Part shown: positions 61,373 through 64,000 of the stretch, piece after piece
How the letters are laid out: every line of letters begins with the position of its first letter
How positions within the stretch are numbered: position 1 is the first letter of the stretch
From: Bacillus sp. SLBN-46
Lineage (GTDB): Bacteria; Bacillota; Bacilli; Bacillales; Cytobacillaceae
Reading direction: 5' to 3'
DNA length: 64,000 nt
NCBI RefSeq assembly: GCF_031453555.1
Contig: NZ_JAVIZM010000001.1
Span: 626,001-690,000 of the forward strand
The notes under the pieces: model-generated
What the model was told of the DNA's origin: nothing
The model's input: the letters and a program-made list of their open reading frames with translations, nothing else
The model's database searches: none
Made by a program: the position numbers and the translations under genes

Positions 61373-62449
61373 CTACTTCTTTGTAGCTTTCGCAATGTTA
61401 CGCAAAACCGAATAAACAAATCGAATGCTTTTTCCCACATATCCGGTACGATTAAAGTTGCCAATGATATACACATCAAATCCAGGGCTATACAGCATAA
61501 ACGAACCCGTCGAACCTAAATGACCCCAAACATGATACTTCTGTGTAAAAGGCTGCATCCGCACTCGCATCAACCCGAATCCATAATCGACGCCGATCCA
61601 CATTTTCGTCCACTGTTGCATCGTCTCCAATGACTCTCTGCTAATTAGCTGACCACCCTCCAAAGCCTTCATAAAAAGGAACAAATCCTCAGATGTGCTC
61701 ACCGTTTGCCCACCCGCATAAATACTGCTAAAGCTCTTATGCTCTGTTACATCCACCTTCTTATCCTTCATAAAAATAGTGGCAACAGGATATTCGCTCA
61801 TCATCGCTGGTTCCGAGTAATGGCATAAATACGAATGCTTCATCCCAAGCGGCTCAAATATGTATTCATGCAAGACTTCGTGGTACGGCTTTCCGGTTAC
61901 TTTTTCAATAATCAGCCCTAACAGATTAAAGCCGGTATTCGAATAGTGGCAGCCCTTACCCGGTGCAAACTTCGGTGTCAAATGCTGCTTCGTCCATTCG
62001 ATTGTTTCCTCCGGAGTCCAAAAGCGGGACGGTTCCTGAAACAACAATTCCTGAAACGAAGGACCCGTTTTCGGCTTCAACTCATAATAATCCGGCAAAC
62101 CAGAGGTATTGCTAACCAAATGATTGATCCGAAGATCCTGCGAGTAATCAGTGCCTTTATAAATGTGCAAGCCTTGGACCAATTCCGCCGGCAAAAATTT
62201 CGCAACCCGATCCTCATAGCTAATTTCACCCTTTTCTACGAGCATCGCAACTAAGACTGCGGTAAACGTCTTGCCAATGCTTGCCGTATGAAAGGGCTGC
62301 TCAGGATTGGCAGGCACGTCACCCGTTTTTCCGCGTGCTAAATTCAAATGGAGATTAAGAGAATCCGAGTGAACGAGCAAATAGGCATGATCAACCTTAG
62401 CATCAGAATCTACGGTCTTGCCGAGCTTTTTTTCAATGACTTGCTTCAT
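61373..62449 (-). CDS. Serine hydrolase of the beta-lactamase (class C/PBP4*) family
   Basis: This 358-residue protein has the nucleophile motif SIGK (Ser57, Lys60) in HTASIGKTFTAVLVAM, the YSN motif in CHYSNTGFNLLG, and a late HLGSTGSF box. No signal peptide is visible, so it is probably cytoplasmic and more likely an esterase or peptidase than a drug-resistance enzyme. It overlaps the end of the upstream TetR gene by 17 bases, which suggests regulation by that protein. Confidence 0.88.
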   Translation of the reverse strand: MKQVIEKKLGKTVDSDAKVDHAYLLVHSDSLNLHLNLARGKTGDVPANPEQPFHTASIGKTFTAVLVAMLVEKGEISYEDRVAKFLPAELVQGLHIYKGTDYSQDLRINHLVSNTSGLPDYYELKPKTGPSFQELLFQEPSRFWTPEETIEWTKQHLTPKFAPGKGCHYSNTGFNLLGLIIEKVTGKPYHEVLHEYIFEPLGMKHSYLCHYSEPAMMSEYPVATIFMKDKKVDVTEHKSFSSIYAGGQTVSTSEDLFLFMKALEGGQLISRESLETMQQWTKMWIGVDYGFGLMRVRMQPFTQKYHVWGHLGSTGSFMLYSPGFDVYIIGNFNRTGYVGKSIRFVYSVLRNIAKATKK

Positions 62450-63062
62450 TAACGTTCCTCCACTTCATACTGATTCTTTGTAAAGAATGATCGAGGGTAC
62501 TCCTCATTTGATTGCCTAATGACCCTTGCCCAGAGGTGATAACCCAGTTAACCAGCGTGCCTAGGTAAATCGTTGACAGGTCCTTCGCTACGTCCTCGGC
62601 CCCCACTTCCATTACGATGATGTCATGTTGTTGGCCGTATTCAACCACTTCTTTTATTACCTTTCGAAAAATAGAGAAGGTATCCTCTAGCAATCTCTTA
62701 TAATTTTCATTAATCGTCACCAAATGCATCATATTTTGTGTAAGTAAGTGGGTTGTATGTAGATTTATAGCCATTTGGACGATTGCTTCCCTCAGCTCTA
62801 GGAGTAAATCTCCCTGAGGGCTTAATTGCTCCTTCATGTATAGTTCAAATGTATGAATCTGTTTAAGATCAAATGCATATAATAGCTGTTCTTTCGAATC
62901 AAAATAGGCAAAAAAGGTGGGCTTACTTATACCTGCTAGCTTTGCGATCTCTTCAATCGTCGTTTTCTGGTACTCCTTTTTTTGAAAAAGCTCCATCGCA
63001 ACCTCTATTAATTTGTTCCGGGTATATTCTTTGTTCTTCTCCCGCTTCAAAAAATCACCCAA
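62433..63062 (-). CDS. TetR-family transcriptional regulator
   Basis: This 209-residue protein has an N-terminal helix-turn-helix (TTIEEIAKLAGISKPTFFAYFDSKEQLL, about 34-61) and a helical ligand-binding part. It is cotranscribed with the serine hydrolase and is divergent from the membrane protein gene at 63235. The gap between them has palindromes that could be its operator. The ligand is unknown. Confidence 0.92.
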   Translation of the reverse strand: MGDFLKREKNKEYTRNKLIEVAMELFQKKEYQKTTIEEIAKLAGISKPTFFAYFDSKEQLLYAFDLKQIHTFELYMKEQLSPQGDLLLELREAIVQMAINLHTTHLLTQNMMHLVTINENYKRLLEDTFSIFRKVIKEVVEYGQQHDIIVMEVGAEDVAKDLSTIYLGTLVNWVITSGQGSLGNQMRSTLDHSLQRISMKWRNVNEASH

Positions 63063-63082
63063 TTTCCAAGTAATTAAATAAA

Positions 63083-63158
63083 TGGTAAAAATTTCTTTAC
63101 AAAGACCATTTTACCACTTTATAGTAGGAATAGAAATAAAATTTAACTGGCGGTTAAA
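63083..63158. promoter_or_regulatory. Candidate TetR-family operator sites
   Basis: TGGTAAAA at 63083-63090 is inverted at 63109-63116 (TTTTACCA), and TTTAAC-TGGCG-GTTAAA at 63142-63158 is a compact palindrome. Both lie in the divergent gap beside the TetR gene. Confidence 0.4.
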
Positions 63159-63234
63159 ATTTCGTCGTAAGGAAGGGTAGGCAATTTCAGCTCTATCATT
63201 CTATTTTTTACCACCTAATTAGGAGGGACTACCA

Positions 63235-63831
63235 ATGCAAAGAAAATTAATATTGTTAGGATGCTATACTTCCATCGCTTCGGGAATTTTGCTGATGCTC
63301 GGACATCTAACAAATCTCTTATCTGGAGAATCCGTGTTAGGAAGTACGTTTGTGTTCTTTGCTCATCTGCTTCTAGTATTTGCGTTTGTTGGCTTGTTTG
63401 TCTTTCAAGGCGATCAGAACGAGACGGACGGATTTTTAGCTCTGCTATTCGGCATCATCGGTAACACGCTTGTCACGGCAGTTATTTTTGTAGAAATTGC
63501 TCAGGCAGCAGGGGAGAAGGCGGGAGCTGTGTTGACCGCACCAGTAATCAAGCCTATGGCTGATTTTGGCCCATTGCTGTTTGTCTTAGGAATTATATTG
63601 TTAGGGATATCCATAATTCGTGGTAAGGTGCTTCCGAAAATCGCTGGCTATTTTTTAGTAGGTGGTACACTTATTTTTGCGGTGGCCAGCATGGTACCGA
63701 CTGGCAGTCTGATAATCGAATTGGTTGGCTCTATTTTTACAGGAGCAGGATTCATCATTGCCGGCCTGAAAGGGCTTAAACCGGGAATCGGCAAACTAAC
63801 AGAGCATGGAAATACAACTGAAAATTTATAG
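63235..63831 (+). CDS. Integral membrane protein of unknown function
   Basis: This 198-residue protein has six predicted membrane helices in an even pattern, with few charged residues between. The arrangement (LILLGCYTSIASGILLMLGHLTNLL, FFAHLLLVFAFVGLFVF) recalls small four- to six-helix proteins such as DUF4386, but I am not sure of the family. AGGAGGG precedes the ATG. The divergent TetR regulator may control it. Confidence 0.7.
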   Translation: MQRKLILLGCYTSIASGILLMLGHLTNLLSGESVLGSTFVFFAHLLLVFAFVGLFVFQGDQNETDGFLALLFGIIGNTLVTAVIFVEIAQAAGEKAGAVLTAPVIKPMADFGPLLFVLGIILLGISIIRGKVLPKIAGYFLVGGTLIFAVASMVPTGSLIIELVGSIFTGAGFIIAGLKGLKPGIGKLTEHGNTTENL

Positions 63832-63902
63832 TATAGACACTCACCTATGTGAAGCAAATGGAATATCTTATGCTTAATTACCATATGAACGGGGGAAAAA
63901 GC

Positions 63903-64000
63903 ATGGGATATTTTGTTCCGGTAGAGCAGGGTGTAAATTTATATGTGGAAGATATCAATCCGAGCGGTAGCAAGACGATCGTGTTTATCCATGGTTGGCC
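63903..64000 (+). CDS. Alpha/beta hydrolase, 3' end outside window
   Basis: Only the first 32 residues are visible, from the ATG at 63903 after GGGGG. They read MGYFVPVEQGVNLYVEDINP and TIVFIHGWP, where HGWP is the oxyanion-loop motif of the alpha/beta hydrolase fold (haloperoxidase or esterase type). The rest lies beyond the window. Confidence 0.8.
   Translation, partial: MGYFVPVEQGVNLYVEDINPSGSKTIVFIHGW

Noticed and set aside
61373..62449. Beta-lactamase-fold protein as a resistance enzyme
   Set aside because: It lacks a visible signal peptide and resembles the broad esterase/PBP4* group.

Overview
The window comes from an endospore-forming member of the Bacillaceae, most like Bacillus or Neobacillus. 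The evidence is low-GC codon use, AGGAGG-type ribosome sites with frequent GTG/TTG starts, spoIID, spoIIQ and spoIIID, a complete sigma-B module, and the order ywzB-ywmB-murA-spoIID-spoIIQ-spoIIID-mbl-fabZ-ywpF-ssb, which follows the Bacillus subtilis chromosome downstream of the atp operon. I saw no rRNA, tRNA, CRISPR array, prophage or transposase gene.

Layout. 1-2.7 kb is the end of the F1Fo ATP synthase operon (atpG partial, atpD, atpC). 2.7-4.05 kb has no gene; it holds a 52-bp tandem array and a 205-bp nested inverted repeat whose right end supplies the likely -35 box of the nuo promoter. 4.06-14.66 kb is an eleven-gene complex I operon, nuoABCDHIJKLMN, without nuoEFG and with a long Ala/Lys-rich extension on NuoC. 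14.8-32.8 kb is a stress and envelope region: a CsbD-like protein, lipoprotein, membrane proteins, a CorA-like transporter, the operon rsbR-S-T-U-V-W-sigB-rsbX, cardiolipin synthase, DoxX, a GlsB/YeaQ-type protein, a secreted phospholipase-D-like protein and a YflT-like protein. At least eight genes or operons here are preceded by sites resembling GTTTAA-N13/14-GGGTAT, so the region looks like a physical cluster of the sigma-B regulon. rsbU appears frameshifted by one base. 33-35 kb encodes a secreted PIG-L deacetylase with leucine-rich and choline-binding-type repeats.

35.2-51.5 kb is the conserved cell-wall and sporulation backbone (ywzB, ywmB, murA, spoIID, spoIIQ, a class B penicillin-binding protein, spoIIID, mbl, fabZ, ywpF, ssb), interrupted by accessory genes (NERD protein, VanZ, alkyltransferase-like protein, pyrrolidone-carboxylate peptidase). 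52-64 kb is accessory: a coiled-coil 3D-domain protein, HIT and MOSC proteins, two MFS transporters (one divergent from an HxlR regulator), an aldo/keto reductase, a DUF2935 protein, a serine beta-lactamase-like hydrolase with a TetR regulator, and the start of an alpha/beta hydrolase.

The most unusual content is intergenic. Three arrays of unrelated sequence share a 52-bp period; five arrays carry GACGAGTAAA every 20-21 bases; another array has an 82-bp unit made of four sub-units of about 20.5 bases. Three of the GACGAGTAAA arrays end in a promoter-like site (TGAC-type -35, 17-base spacer, TATAAA) followed by a conserved tail, which in one or two copies ends in a terminator, so they may be a multicopy small-RNA gene. 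Two further dispersed elements, a 13-base GGTGCCTGACACC motif (14 sites) and a 44-base perfect or near-perfect palindrome (3 sites), fill many gaps between genes. All calls are from reading the sequence; no database search was run.
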